From Snodgrassella sp945267035 (GTDB lineage: Bacteria > Pseudomonadota > Gammaproteobacteria > Burkholderiales > Neisseriaceae): a stretch of DNA of 64,000 nt. Below are positions 18,336 to 27,819 of the stretch, piece by piece. The notes under the pieces are model-generated. The model saw only the letters and a program-made list of their open reading frames with translations, was not told the origin of the DNA and did not search any database. Position 1 is the first letter of the stretch. The number at the start of each line of letters is the position of its first letter. The position numbers and the translations under genes are program-made. The DNA lies in NCBI RefSeq assembly GCF_026535915.1, contig NZ_JAFNPF010000002.1:36047-100046 (forward strand), written 5' to 3'.

Positions 18336-19709
18336 ATGAAAAATAATCCAGTCATTGCTGCGATTGCTACCGCTCCGGGACGTGGTGGCGTAGGCGTAGT
18401 GCGACTTTCCGGTCAGAATCTGTTGCCATTGGCTCAAATTTTGTCTGGAGGCAAAACGCCCAAACCCAGGGTAGCCATGTATACCGATTTTACCGATGAT
18501 CAGGATCGGGTCATCGATAATGGTTTATTGCTATTTTTTGCCGCGCCAGCCAGTTTTACCGGCGAAGATGTGATTGAGCTTCAAGGGCATGGTGGACCGG
18601 TGGTGATGCAAATGTTGTTACAACGCTGTTTGCAGCTTGGCGCGCGTTTGGCCGAACCGGGTGAATTCACAAAACGAGCTTTTCTCAATAATAAACTGGA
18701 TCTGGCACAGGCCGAAAGTGTGGCAGATCTGATTGATGCTTCGAGTCAGTCGGCAGCACGTATGGCTGTACGCAGTTTGAAGGGGGCATTTTCCAGTGAG
18801 ATTCATCAATTGGTTGATGAACTGATTACGCTGCGGATGTTGGTTGAGGCAACGCTGGATTTTCCGGAAGAGGATATCGATTTTTTACAAGCCGCTGATG
18901 CTGCCGGCAAGCTTGAGCATGTGCAATCCGCCCTCGAACATGTTTTGCTCCATGCTGAGCAGGGTGCTTTATTGCGCGAAGGCATGAAGGTGGTGCTGGT
19001 GGGTGCGCCCAATGTCGGCAAATCCAGTTTGCTTAATGCTCTTGCTGGCGAAGAAGTGGCTATTGTGACCGATATAGCCGGTACAACCAGAGATACGGTG
19101 CGTGAGCAGATTACGTTGGATGGTGTGCCGGTACATATTATTGATACCGCCGGCTTGCGCAAGACAGATGATGTGGTGGAAAAAATCGGTATTGAACGCA
19201 GCCAGCAAGCCGTGCAGCAAGCTGATGTCGCTTTAATTCTGGTGGATCAGCGCGAAGGCATTAATGAAACCACAGCAGAGATTTTGGCGCAGTTGCCTGC
19301 AGGTCTACATAAGATTGAAGTACACAATAAAATCGATCTGACTGGGGAGGTGGCGACAAGTGTTCCACGTGAAACTGGACAGTTACACGCGTTCACTGAT
19401 GCAGAAACGGTGATTGCTTTGTCGGCAAAAAATGGTGTCGGACTGGATTTATTACGGCAGGCGCTGTTGCAGCAAGTGGGATGGCAAGGAGAAAGTGAAG
19501 GGCTGTTTCTGGCACGAACACGTCATATACAGGCATTACAGCAGGCACAGCAGGAGCTGGGGTATGCCAGCCAATGTCAGCATGATCAAATTGAATTATT
19601 TGCCGAACATTTACGTTTGGCACAAAATGCTTTGAATGAAATTACCGGTGAATTTAGTGCAGATGATTTGCTCGGGGTGATTTTCAGTCGTTTTTGTATT
19701 GGTAAATAG
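18336..19709 (+). CDS. mnmE: tRNA modification GTPase MnmE
   Basis: A 457-residue MnmE (TrmE), which with MnmG makes the 5-carboxymethylaminomethyl group on wobble U34 of several tRNAs. Domains in order: N-terminal folate-binding domain (IAAIATAPGRGGVGVVR start), helical domain, the G domain at about residues 220-380 with G1 GAPNVGKSS (near 223), G3 DTAGLR (near 270) and G4 NKID (near 332), and the C-terminal helix ending in CIGK with the catalytic Cys. Full length. A parS-like site lies inside the coding sequence at 19361. mnmE often lies near chromosomal origins. mnmG is not here. Confidence 0.97.
   Translation: MKNNPVIAAIATAPGRGGVGVVRLSGQNLLPLAQILSGGKTPKPRVAMYTDFTDDQDRVIDNGLLLFFAAPASFTGEDVIELQGHGGPVVMQMLLQRCLQLGARLAEPGEFTKRAFLNNKLDLAQAESVADLIDASSQSAARMAVRSLKGAFSSEIHQLVDELITLRMLVEATLDFPEEDIDFLQAADAAGKLEHVQSALEHVLLHAEQGALLREGMKVVLVGAPNVGKSSLLNALAGEEVAIVTDIAGTTRDTVREQITLDGVPVHIIDTAGLRKTDDVVEKIGIERSQQAVQQADVALILVDQREGINETTAEILAQLPAGLHKIEVHNKIDLTGEVATSVPRETGQLHAFTDAETVIALSAKNGVGLDLLRQALLQQVGWQGESEGLFLARTRHIQALQQAQQELGYASQCQHDQIELFAEHLRLAQNALNEITGEFSADDLLGVIFSRFCIGK
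19361..19376. promoter_or_regulatory. parS-like site inside mnmE
   Basis: TGTTCCACGTGAAACT matches the parS consensus TGTTNCACGTGAAACA at every position but the last. It sits in the codons for SVPRET of MnmE, in the G domain. ParB binding is inferred from sequence only. Confidence 0.6.
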
Positions 19710-20193
19710 TCATTAAACTGGCGGTATTTGCAGCTTTTGGCATGGAAATCTTACTGCAGCTGTTTCTGCCTGCTGGATCAAAAACTTTTGAAAGAAATGA
19801 ATGTTGAAGCGGGCGGTTTATGCTGACGCTATTCAACTGATAAGACCGATCGGCACCATGAACTGATCTTTGCTAATATGACAGATATGTATGGCTAAAC
19901 GTGGTTGACCGTTGTTGACTTTTCAAGTTTATGACGAAGTTTTGATTTATTAAGTTTGCTGGGCGATTTGACCGTTTTTTTGAATACTTGATTCATGCTG
20001 TAACACGAGAATTAACAGCATGAATATTGCTCACCAAGGTCTGGGCACCTTGCCGCTGGTATCGATCTGGTTAGAACGACAAATTCATTGCAGTGTGACT
20101 AATAAATTGTATGTGATCAGTAGGATGTTTTTAATGGCGATTTGACAATTGAATTGCTATCTAATGGAGTTGCCATACTTAGGGTGTAGTCTA
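19710..20193. other. Intergenic region between convergent genes
   Basis: About 480 bases between the mnmE stop and the acyl-CoA ligase stop. I see no coding frame, RNA gene or clear terminator in it. Confidence 0.4.
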
Positions 20194-21747
20194 TCAGTGA
20201 ATGTGTGGTTGCTCATTTTCGTTTCCCGCTTGGGTTGAAAACAGCTGGCGCAGTTTTTTTCTGTCTACCTTGCCAATGCCTGTCATCGGCAATTCATCTA
20301 GTAGAATGATTGTTTTGGGCATTTGATAACGTGCAATTCGCGTTCTCAGCCAGTCCAACAAGGTGGTTTTTGTTTCGGCGGCCCCTAGTTTCAGCACAAT
20401 GAATGCCACCAATCTTTGCCCGAAATCTTCATCTACAACACTGACTACTGAGGTATCGGCAATGTGTGGATGGCTCAATAAACTGGTTTCAAGCTCAAAG
20501 GGATAAACGTTTTCTCCGCCGGAAATTATCATGTCATCTACGCGACCCTGCAAGTAGTAATACCCATGTTTGTCTTTGCAGGCTAAATCGCCAGTGGCTA
20601 CCCATTGGTTCCCCTGTGTTGACCAAGCGCATTTTAGATAAAGCTCGCCCTGAGTGGCGGTGACCTGACCATCTTTCATTAGTTTAGCCGACAATCCTTT
20701 AAGAGGTTGACCAATGGTTGCGGGGTGAGCAGCTAGGTCTGCGGAAGTGGCAATCATGGCGATGCCGGCTTCGGATGTGCCGTATAAGTTGAACAACACT
20801 TTGCCATAGCGATTGAGAACATGAGTGACCAGTGCGGGTGTAATGGGGGCGCCACCGGTGATGATACAACGCAAGCTGGAAAGGTGTTGCTCTGAGTAGC
20901 TGATCATTCGGGCGAGCATTAACGGAACTAAGGTGACAACTTCAATGTGGTGATCAGCAATCAGGTGGCAGGCTTTTTCAGCCACAAAACGTGTGCGCAG
21001 AAAGATGGTGGCACCCAGTAAGACTGACATGCATAAGGTTGCCATTCCGAAGCCATGATAAATAGGCGTGGCAAGGTAGATTCTCTGGAAATCACTCAGA
21101 TTGAGTTTTACCAATAGCTGGTAGAATGGGCTGATAAAATTTTGTGCCTGACTGCTTCTTCCTGCCAGTTTGAAACGCCCTGTTGTGCCACTGGTCAGTA
21201 CGGTGATTTTACTAAAATGGGTTACAGGTCGCTTTAAAGGATTATTTGGTGGGGCTGCCCGTAACAGTGTCTGAATAGAAAGTAAATTGTCATGATAGGT
21301 AGGCAGGGTTTTTACCGCTGGTAATGTGCTGATTTCTGGATCATGAATAATCCAGTCAAACTGTACCTTGTCGTTGATCTGGCCTAATTGGCTGGAAGAT
21401 ATTTCGGTATTTAGCAGATAGACATCAGCGCCCAAGGCGGCCAGTGCAAATAAGGTATGCACCAGTAGCGCATGATTGGTCGCCATCACGGCGATTTTCT
21501 GCCGCGGTGAGATTTGGCAATGTGTGAATAGCTGATTGGCCAGATGTTGTGATTGTTTATATAGTGTCCGGTAATCCAGAGTGTAATCAGTAGCAATAAT
21601 GGCTGTTTGCTGGGGTGACAGTTTTTGGCGAATGTAGAGTAAAGCCATCAGATTAATGCCATCGAGGCGAATACTGTTAAGCACATGCCAGATACCGACT
21701 GGAGTTAAAAGTTTGCAGCGCCATAGCGCTTTAATGGCTTTCAACAT
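20194..21747 (-). CDS. AMP-dependent acyl-CoA synthetase/ligase family protein
   Basis: A 517-residue ANL-superfamily adenylate-forming enzyme. Motifs in order: the phosphate-binding loop TVLTSGTTGRFK near residue 190, YGTSEAG near 325, ATGDLACKD near 385, GRVDDMIISGGENVYP near 402, and the C-terminal catalytic Lys in MTGIGKVDRKKL. It should activate a carboxylate as acyl-AMP and probably transfer it to CoA; chain length is not predictable. The start overlaps the stop of the upstream SDR gene by several bases, so the pair is one operon. The first 30 residues are unusual for the family and may form a membrane-associated helix. Confidence 0.85.
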   Translation of the reverse strand: MLKAIKALWRCKLLTPVGIWHVLNSIRLDGINLMALLYIRQKLSPQQTAIIATDYTLDYRTLYKQSQHLANQLFTHCQISPRQKIAVMATNHALLVHTLFALAALGADVYLLNTEISSSQLGQINDKVQFDWIIHDPEISTLPAVKTLPTYHDNLLSIQTLLRAAPPNNPLKRPVTHFSKITVLTSGTTGRFKLAGRSSQAQNFISPFYQLLVKLNLSDFQRIYLATPIYHGFGMATLCMSVLLGATIFLRTRFVAEKACHLIADHHIEVVTLVPLMLARMISYSEQHLSSLRCIITGGAPITPALVTHVLNRYGKVLFNLYGTSEAGIAMIATSADLAAHPATIGQPLKGLSAKLMKDGQVTATQGELYLKCAWSTQGNQWVATGDLACKDKHGYYYLQGRVDDMIISGGENVYPFELETSLLSHPHIADTSVVSVVDEDFGQRLVAFIVLKLGAAETKTTLLDWLRTRIARYQMPKTIILLDELPMTGIGKVDRKKLRQLFSTQAGNENEQPHIH

Positions 21748-22583
21748 TGTTTTCTCTTTACATAATAATAATTCATTTTTAACCAGATACCATTAAACAG
21801 TACTGAGATCAGTTGAACCGCAAGTGTCCACCAAGGTTTGTATTGGCGTTTACCTTTCAGTAATAAACGACAAATTATGTTTGCAGCCTGCTGGGGTCGT
21901 AATGCTGGTAATTGCTTATAAAGTCGCGTTGGCTCAATCATTCGGGTTTTAACCAGTGGAAGATAAGCGGTAGCAACACGAATATGTTGGTTTTCCAGCT
22001 CAGCGCTGGCACAACGTAGCCATTGATCAAAAGCTGTTTTGGATGCCTGATAGGCAGCCCAGTTAACGGTTGGCGCAAGCAAAACATTGATGGCTGATAC
22101 GTTAATGATCTGTCCTTGTGTTTGTTGTAGCGTTGGAATCAAGGCAAGACAAAGCCGGACGGGGGCAAAATAGTTCAGTTGCATTGTTCTTTCGAAATCA
22201 TGCTCTCTTTGTAAAGAATGCATGATGGGTCGGCAAATCGATATCCCTGCATTGTTGATGAGTATGTCAATGGGTTTGTGCTGAATATGATTGATAAATC
22301 GATCTAACTGAACGCGATCGCGCAAATCGATGGGGAAAATTTCTATTTGGGCTTTTCTATTAATAAGGAGTTGCTGAATTTGTTGTAATTTGCTTTCTGT
22401 TCTAGCCAGCAGGATGAGCTGGCAGTTGATATCGGCTAGGCAATGACAGAGTGCTTCTCCAATTCCGTAGCTGGCACCAGTAATGATGATGGTCTTATGC
22501 TGTAAATGCTGCTCCAGCTGCTTGAAATCAGGCTTAATAATGGGAAAAAGGACACAACTAAGTAGTGAATTCAGCGATCGCAC
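21741..22583 (-). CDS. Short-chain dehydrogenase/reductase
   Basis: A 280-residue classical SDR. The NAD(P)-binding glycine motif TGASYGIGE lies near residue 35, NNAGIS near residue 112, a catalytic Ser in NVSAINV near 160, and YQASK near 175. A hydrophobic N-terminus (LLSCVLFPIIKP) and a C-terminal aromatic/basic tail suggest membrane contact. It overlaps the adenylate-forming enzyme gene at its 3' end. Together the pair could reduce and activate a fatty or polyketide-type acid, but no pathway partner is present. The nature of the substrate is unknown. Confidence 0.85.
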   Translation of the reverse strand: MRSLNSLLSCVLFPIIKPDFKQLEQHLQHKTIIITGASYGIGEALCHCLADINCQLILLARTESKLQQIQQLLINRKAQIEIFPIDLRDRVQLDRFINHIQHKPIDILINNAGISICRPIMHSLQREHDFERTMQLNYFAPVRLCLALIPTLQQTQGQIINVSAINVLLAPTVNWAAYQASKTAFDQWLRCASAELENQHIRVATAYLPLVKTRMIEPTRLYKQLPALRPQQAANIICRLLLKGKRQYKPWWTLAVQLISVLFNGIWLKMNYYYVKRKQC

Positions 22584-22773
22584 GGTTCTTTTGCCGGTAA
22601 TTTAATCAATTGAGTATAAATTGACGGCGAAATAAGTCAATGCAAAATGGGTCATTGAGCAGCTAAATTGCTCTATAAATTTGATGTTGTTTCGGTTTCA
22701 TCGATGAGTGTAGGTGTTGATGCGGATGAAAAGTGGTGGAATTAAGGTGAAGAATGTGGCGCAAACGGATTGT

Positions 22774-22983
22774 TTACAGCGTTTGAATCAGCTTAAACCG
22801 TGCTTGTTGCTCGCCATTGATGCTGACTGTTTCATTAAACATTGATTTGGGGCGGACCCAAAAAGTGAAATCACCATACAAACACTGATAGACCACCATT
22901 TCTTCTTCTGTTTCACTGTGGCGGGCAGTGCCCAATACCTGATACAGTTTTCCTTTGTAATGTTGATAGATACCGCGCTGCAT
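22774..22983 (-). CDS. DUF1653 family protein
   Basis: A 69-residue protein that is essentially one DUF1653 domain: GIYQHYKGKLYQVLGTARHS, TEEEMVVYQCLYGDFTFWVRP and the SMF turn. The family is small, beta-rich and of unknown function. AGGAAC lies just upstream of the ATG. A longer frame on the same strand is a shadow. It stands alone on the minus strand. Confidence 0.8.
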   Translation of the reverse strand: MQRGIYQHYKGKLYQVLGTARHSETEEEMVVYQCLYGDFTFWVRPKSMFNETVSINGEQQARFKLIQTL

Positions 22984-23440
22984 GATTGTTCCTGTTGAAA
23001 GGGGGTAAAAACCATTATTTTCGGGTTTACAGGCAATAATAGAAGATTTTGGGTATAGCTGACAAGCTGTGGACTCAGCCGTTTGAGCGAGCTCGAAGTG
23101 AGTCTCTAAAAGGTCTATTTTTTTGTCGAGGAGTAGATTTGACTGGGGAAATTTAATGGGTATCGGTCAAAACTAAGGGTGATTGTGCCGAAAACGTGGT
23201 TGGTAAGTTTTGGTTGGATAGATATAAAGAAAAAAAACTGTTTGGATTCAATCTTTGCTTAATTGAGATGTTAATTTGCGCATATGGATAAGAAACGTGT
23301 GGGTTGATCAACCTAACTGTTGAGGAAAATCAAGTTTAGTTCAACATTGCAGCCAAATGGCCATGAATTTAATTATGATTAAAATCATATTTTTATATCA
23401 TTAATCATTGCAAAATAAAAAGTCTGAGTATGACATTAAT
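22984..23440. other. Divergent intergenic region with inverted repeats
   Basis: No gene seen. An ATGATT-aa-AATCAT dyad at about 23374-23390, followed by ATCATTAATCATT, lies 55-85 bases upstream of the MFS-gene promoter and could bind a regulator. Which one cannot be told. Confidence 0.3.
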
Positions 23441-23469
23441 TTGAAAAAGTTGTGGCAGACTGTTATAAA
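23441..23469 (+). promoter_or_regulatory. Sigma-70-type promoter for the MFS gene
   Basis: TTGAAA at 23441-23446 and TATAAA at 23464-23469 are separated by 17 bases, about 37 bases upstream of the start codon. Confidence 0.55.
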
Positions 23470-23505
23470 CGCTTTAATTTTAACTGGTCGGATTGAGAAG
23501 GTTGC

Positions 23506-24801
23506 ATGAATAAACCGAATGCAGGGATAGCAGCAGAAAAAAAGTTGTTAACACGGGAAGATACACGAACGCTGGTGCTATCATCGTTTGGTGGTGCGCT
23601 TGAATTTTATGATTTTGTAATTTATGTTTTTTATGCCAAGGTGTTGTCAGAATTATTTTTTCCTGCCGGTCTAAGTCCATTCTGGGCAATGCTTAATACC
23701 TACGGCATTTTTGCTGCTGGTTATCTGTTCCGCCCATTGGGTGGCATTGTGATGGCACATTTTGGTGATCTGTTCGGGCGAAAAAGATTGTTTGCCTTGT
23801 CTATTTTAATGATGGCGTTGCCTACATTATGTCTTGGTCTGATGCCCACCTTTGCCACCATCGGTTATGGCGCACCGGTTTTATTGTTAATCCTGAGAAT
23901 GATTCAGGGTGTGGCCATTGGTGGTGAGATACCAGCAGCGTGGACTTTTGTTTCGGAGCATGTACCTGATAACCGGGTTGGTATGGCCAATGGTTTTCTG
24001 ACCAGTGGTCTGTCTTTGGGAATTCTCCTGGGTTCGTTGATCGCTTTAGCCATGACAAAATGTTTTAGTGCTGAAACCATTTTGCAAGGTGCTTGGCGCA
24101 TTCCCTTTATTCTCGGTGGACTGTTTGGGTTACTGACTTTGTATTTACGCAGTTATTTGCAAGAAACGCCAGTATTTCAGGCAATGCGGCAACGCAAGCA
24201 ACTGGCTACGCAACTGCCTCTTAAGACACTGCTATCTCAATACAAAGAGGCTGTCTGCATTGGTATGTTTATGACGTGGTTTTTAACTGGTTGTGTGGTG
24301 GTTATTTTATTGGCGATGCCACAATTATTAAGCGGTACATTTGGTTTTTCCAGTGCTCAGGCTTTTCAAATGCAGAGTATGGCTATCGTGATGCAAATGA
24401 TTGGTTGTATTCTGTATGGTTTTTTAGCCGATAAATTAGGGGTAGGTCGCGCCTTTACTATTGGCACATTGCTCACGGGGGTGATGGCTGGGTTGTTTTA
24501 TTCTTCTCTAGGATCATACGGCTATAGTGTTATTTCGGTTTTATATTTGTTGCTCGGGCTGACTACGGGTGTCGCTGGTATTGTTTCTGCGGCTATGGTA
24601 AGCATGTTTCCGGCGCCTATTCGCTTTACGGGAATCTCTTTTTCATACAATGTGGCGTATGCGATTGTAGGGGGAATGACCTTACCTTTAGTGCAATGGT
24701 TGAACCGGTACAGTTCGATCGGAGCGGTGTATTACATTTTGCCTTTGTGCATGATTGGTGTTTTCAGCGGGTTGGTGTTTATGTATCGTTATAAATCTTA
24801 A
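23506..24801 (+). CDS. MFS transporter, metabolite:H+ symporter (MHS) family
   Basis: A 431-residue membrane protein with about 12 hydrophobic segments. The MHS signature lies in the first part: SSFGGALEFYDFVIY (TM1), then GGIVMAHFGDLFGRKR in the TM2-3 loop, and RMIQGVAIGGEIPAAWTF around residues 128-145. The second half has ADKLGVGR (loop 8-9). Relatives import proline/betaine, citrate, alpha-ketoglutarate or shikimate with protons, so a dicarboxylate or osmolyte symporter is likely; the substrate cannot be assigned. The gene has its own promoter and is monocistronic, with a strong terminator downstream. Confidence 0.85.
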   Translation: MNKPNAGIAAEKKLLTREDTRTLVLSSFGGALEFYDFVIYVFYAKVLSELFFPAGLSPFWAMLNTYGIFAAGYLFRPLGGIVMAHFGDLFGRKRLFALSILMMALPTLCLGLMPTFATIGYGAPVLLLILRMIQGVAIGGEIPAAWTFVSEHVPDNRVGMANGFLTSGLSLGILLGSLIALAMTKCFSAETILQGAWRIPFILGGLFGLLTLYLRSYLQETPVFQAMRQRKQLATQLPLKTLLSQYKEAVCIGMFMTWFLTGCVVVILLAMPQLLSGTFGFSSAQAFQMQSMAIVMQMIGCILYGFLADKLGVGRAFTIGTLLTGVMAGLFYSSLGSYGYSVISVLYLLLGLTTGVAGIVSAAMVSMFPAPIRFTGISFSYNVAYAIVGGMTLPLVQWLNRYSSIGAVYYILPLCMIGVFSGLVFMYRYKS

Positions 24802-24924
24802 GTGGTTTTAAGCTAAATAACCGTACATATTGATGGTTTGTGTGGTTGAAAGCAGTTTGAATTACTTCAACTTTGCAAGCTATTTTGCTGTAGTGATATT
24901 AAAGCTGGGGTAACAAAGTGATAA

Positions 24925-24970
24925 AAAAAGCTGCAGTATTTCGGGTTTTCCTGAAATACTGCAGCTTTTT
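24925..24970. terminator. Bidirectional intrinsic terminator
   Basis: An 18-bp stem (AAAAAGCTGCAGTATTTC and its complement) with a ten-base loop, flanked by A and T runs. It serves both the MFS gene (+) and secB (-). Confidence 0.85.
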
Positions 24971-24982
24971 ACTTGATTATTG

Positions 24983-25447
24983 TTACGCGTTACCCGCGTT
25001 GGCCTGTTCTGCTTGATACATGGCTTCGAAATTAATCGGTGCCAGCATGACTGGTGGGAAGCCAGAGCGTGTGATGGTGTTAGAAACCGTTTCACGGGCG
25101 TATGGGAACAAGATATTGGGTGCGGCCACGGCCAGAAGGATATCGACATCTTGTTGCTGAATATTGGCAATGCGGAAAATACCGCTTTGAGCCACTTCAT
25201 TTAAGAACAAAATACGTTCATCTTCCATTTTAGCGGTGACGGTGACGGTGACTGTAACGCCATAAAATTCATCTTCCAGTTTTTCTGCCGCAGTGGCTAC
25301 ACGAACTTCGATTTGAGGTTCGCCACCATCCAGAAAAATCTGTGGTACGTGCGGTGCTTCCAGAGACAAATCTTTCAGGTAAATTTTTTCAATGCTGAAC
25401 ACTGGCTGGGCATTTGCCTGTTCATTAATGGTTTCTTTATCGCTCAT
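24983..25447 (-). CDS. secB: Protein-export chaperone SecB
   Basis: A 154-residue SecB, the tetrameric cytosolic chaperone that keeps precursor proteins unfolded and hands them to SecA. The family core is plain: FSIEKIYLKDLSLEAPHVP, the beta-sheet VTVTVTVTAK, FLNEVAQSGIF and FPYARETVSN, then GFPPVMLAPINF. Length is normal. The Gln/Asn-rich N- and C-termini are typical. It lies upstream of the shared terminator and 75 bases downstream of grxC, in the same direction, and the two may be co-transcribed, as in many proteobacteria. Confidence 0.97.
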   Translation of the reverse strand: MSDKETINEQANAQPVFSIEKIYLKDLSLEAPHVPQIFLDGGEPQIEVRVATAAEKLEDEFYGVTVTVTVTAKMEDERILFLNEVAQSGIFRIANIQQQDVDILLAVAAPNILFPYARETVSNTITRSGFPPVMLAPINFEAMYQAEQANAGNA

Positions 25448-25522
25448 TCTTTTCTTTCAATAAAGGATGTAAGAAGTCTTTCAGTCCTCGTAGCATAACA
25501 GGATACGTGAGGTTAAGGAAAG

Positions 25523-25780
25523 TTAATCTTGGAGTAAAGGGTCTAGTTTACCTGCTTGGTTCAGTGCATTCAAATCGTCAAAACCACCAACATGGGTCTC
25601 ACCGATGTAAATTTGTGGAACGGTTCGGCGACCAGTGCGCTGCATCATCTCATCCCTTACCTTTGGATCAGTATCAATACGGATTTCGTTAATTTCAGTG
25701 ATACCCTTCTGTTTAAGCAAGGCTTTAGCCATCTGGCAATAAGGACATACAGCTGTGGTGTACATGGTTATGGCTGGCAT
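25523..25780 (-). CDS. grxC: Glutaredoxin 3
   Basis: An 85-residue class I glutaredoxin. The dithiol active site CPYC occupies residues 12-15. The TVPQIYI cis-Pro motif and GGFDDL glutathione-binding turn follow. It reduces disulfides and mixed glutathione disulfides with GSH. It precedes secB in the same direction, the common grxC-secB arrangement. Confidence 0.95.
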   Translation of the reverse strand: MPAITMYTTAVCPYCQMAKALLKQKGITEINEIRIDTDPKVRDEMMQRTGRRTVPQIYIGETHVGGFDDLNALNQAGKLDPLLQD

Positions 25781-25920
25781 GATTATCTCCTTGTGGGCTG
25801 AGAGTCAGAAACAGGAATATATTAGCATACGTAGTTAGAGGCTGCTGAATAGATGTATGCTTTCAACTACGTTAGGCTCGGGTATAATCAGAGCTAATTT
25901 AAACAAGCGGACTCAGACAG

Positions 25921-26574
25921 ATGATTCGTTTTGAGCAGGTTTCTAAAACCTATCCTGGAGGATTTACTGCACTGAAAAACTTAAGTTTTTCAATCAGTAA
26001 AGGAGAGATGATTTTTATAGCCGGTCATTCAGGCGCGGGTAAATCTACCATTTTGAAGCTGATCAGTGGCATTACCAAGCCTACTCAAGGCAAAGTTTGG
26101 CTTAACAAACATGATCTTGGGCAGTTAAATGACAATCAGCTCGGTTTTTTGCGACAACATATTGGTATCGTGTTTCAGGATCATAAATTGCTGTTTGACC
26201 GTAATGTGTTACAGAATGTGATGTTGCCGCTACGTATTATCGGTTATGAATACAAACAGGCTGAACGGCGTGCACGCATAGCCATCGAAAAAGTGGGTTT
26301 GGCTGGTCGTGAACAGGCTGATCCCATTACCTTGTCAGGAGGTGAGCAGCAACGCTTATGTATTGCCCGTGCGGTGGTGCACCAGCCCAGTTTACTGATT
26401 GCAGATGAACCTTCTGCTAACCTTGATCGGGCTTACGCTCTGGATATTATGGAATTATTTAAAACATTTCATGAGGCCGGAACGACGGTCATGGTGGCCG
26501 CACATGATGAATCTTTGATGGCAGATTATGGTCATCGTATTATCCGTTTGCAGGAAGGCAGGTTATACGCATGA
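25921..26574 (+). CDS. ftsE: Cell division ATP-binding protein FtsE
   Basis: A 217-residue ABC ATPase that with FtsX controls septal peptidoglycan hydrolases during division. Walker A GHSGAGKST spans residues 35-43, the signature LSGGEQQR lies near 138, Walker B LLIADEPSANLD near 160, and the H-loop AAHDE near 193. The first half opens MIRFEQVSKTYPGG, typical of FtsE. The stop overlaps the ftsX start by four bases (ATGA), so translation is coupled. Confidence 0.96.
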   Translation: MIRFEQVSKTYPGGFTALKNLSFSISKGEMIFIAGHSGAGKSTILKLISGITKPTQGKVWLNKHDLGQLNDNQLGFLRQHIGIVFQDHKLLFDRNVLQNVMLPLRIIGYEYKQAERRARIAIEKVGLAGREQADPITLSGGEQQRLCIARAVVHQPSLLIADEPSANLDRAYALDIMELFKTFHEAGTTVMVAAHDESLMADYGHRIIRLQEGRLYA

Positions 26575-27482
26575 AGCAGTTAATATCATTGCATTGGGAA
26601 GCTGCCGGTAAGGCTTTACGCCAACTTGTGCGCCAGCCTATTGCCACGTTGCTGATATTATTCATGCTGGCTATTGCCATGACTTTACCCTTGGCGCTGT
26701 ACCTTGGCATCCAAAGCGGGCAGCAGGTGTTGGGGCAGATGAATGAAACGCCTACCATGACGCTGTATATGCAACTGAATGCCAGTGCAGCGGATAATGC
26801 TGTGGTGCAAAAAGCGTTGGAAAGCAATCAGCAACTGGACAAGATTATTTTTGTGAGTAAACAACAAGGGCTGGAAGAATTGCAGCAAAGCATGGGTGGG
26901 CAGGATCTGGTTTCTATGCTGGAAAGTAATCCTCTGCCTGATGCGTTTACAGTGATGCCTAAAGTTGAAACACCCGCGCAATTGGATGCCTTACAGGCAC
27001 AACTGGCACAGCTGCCGTTGGTGGAAAGTGTCAAAATGGATGCGGAATGGACGCAGACGCTTTATCAGATTAATCAGTTTATCCATCAATTGTTGTGGTT
27101 TCTGGGAATCACTTTGGGCTTAACCTTTGCGCTGGTGGCGTATAACACTATCCGCCTGCAAATTCTTAGCCACCGTGAAGAGATAGAAATTACCAAGCTA
27201 CTGGGTGCGCCAGCATCTTTTATCCGTCGCCCGTTTTTATATTTGGCCGCATGGCAAAGTCTACTGGCCGCAGCAATCAGTATTGGTTTGTGTTTTTGGC
27301 TCAATCAGTTGACTCGTCCGTTAGTCAATGCCATTTTGCAGCCATATGGGGTCAACATGAGCTGGCGGTTTTTTAATTTGCACGAGATATTAATTATATT
27401 GCTGGTTGTGTACGCGCTTGGCATGCTTGGCGCCTGGCTTGCTACTCGTCAACATTTGCTCAGCTTTAAATCAGTACGCTAA
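26571..27482 (+). CDS. ftsX: Cell division protein FtsX
   Basis: A 303-residue FtsX, the membrane partner of FtsE. One TM helix sits near the N-terminus (about residues 23-47), followed by the periplasmic domain (about 48-165) and three C-terminal TM helices. The cytoplasmic loop ILSHREEIEITKLLGAPASF (near residue 195) is the family's FtsE-contact region. The complex sits at the septum and transmits ATP hydrolysis to amidase activators such as EnvC or NlpD-type proteins, which are not in this window. Confidence 0.95.
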   Translation: MKQLISLHWEAAGKALRQLVRQPIATLLILFMLAIAMTLPLALYLGIQSGQQVLGQMNETPTMTLYMQLNASAADNAVVQKALESNQQLDKIIFVSKQQGLEELQQSMGGQDLVSMLESNPLPDAFTVMPKVETPAQLDALQAQLAQLPLVESVKMDAEWTQTLYQINQFIHQLLWFLGITLGLTFALVAYNTIRLQILSHREEIEITKLLGAPASFIRRPFLYLAAWQSLLAAAISIGLCFWLNQLTRPLVNAILQPYGVNMSWRFFNLHEILIILLVVYALGMLGAWLATRQHLLSFKSVR

Positions 27483-27765
27483 GGGTTATAAGATTTATAG
27501 ACTAAAACTACCCGCGCTAAGATAATTCAGACCAATATCTGAGATTGATGTAATCGAGAACCAAGTAGGGTTATTACATCTGTGGTTATGTAGCAAGGCG
27601 CAAGATTATCTCAGGTATGAAATTTTTGATGCGTTTTGGGGCGTTTTAAATGTTTTTGAGGCTGTTGTATCCCCAATAAAGTTTTGCGAGCTCATGGCAA
27701 AACTTACCGCTAATCCAGACATTCGCCTCCATTAATGCCTCGTTTAGCTGTGTTATCTCCCAACA
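27483..27765. other. Intergenic region after ftsX
   Basis: No gene found. It ends in the aroG terminator on the opposite strand. No clear terminator for ftsEX was seen. Confidence 0.4.
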
Positions 27766-27801
27766 AAAAACCAACCAGAATCGTGACACTGGTTGGTTTT
27801 T
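27766..27801. terminator. Intrinsic terminator of aroG
   Basis: A 13-bp stem (AAAAACCAACCAG / CTGGTTGGTTTTT) with a ten-base loop. A further A run on the left gives a T run on the minus strand, so it serves aroG; it may also work in the plus direction. Confidence 0.85.
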
Positions 27802-27819
27802 GTCTTTAATTTCAGATTT

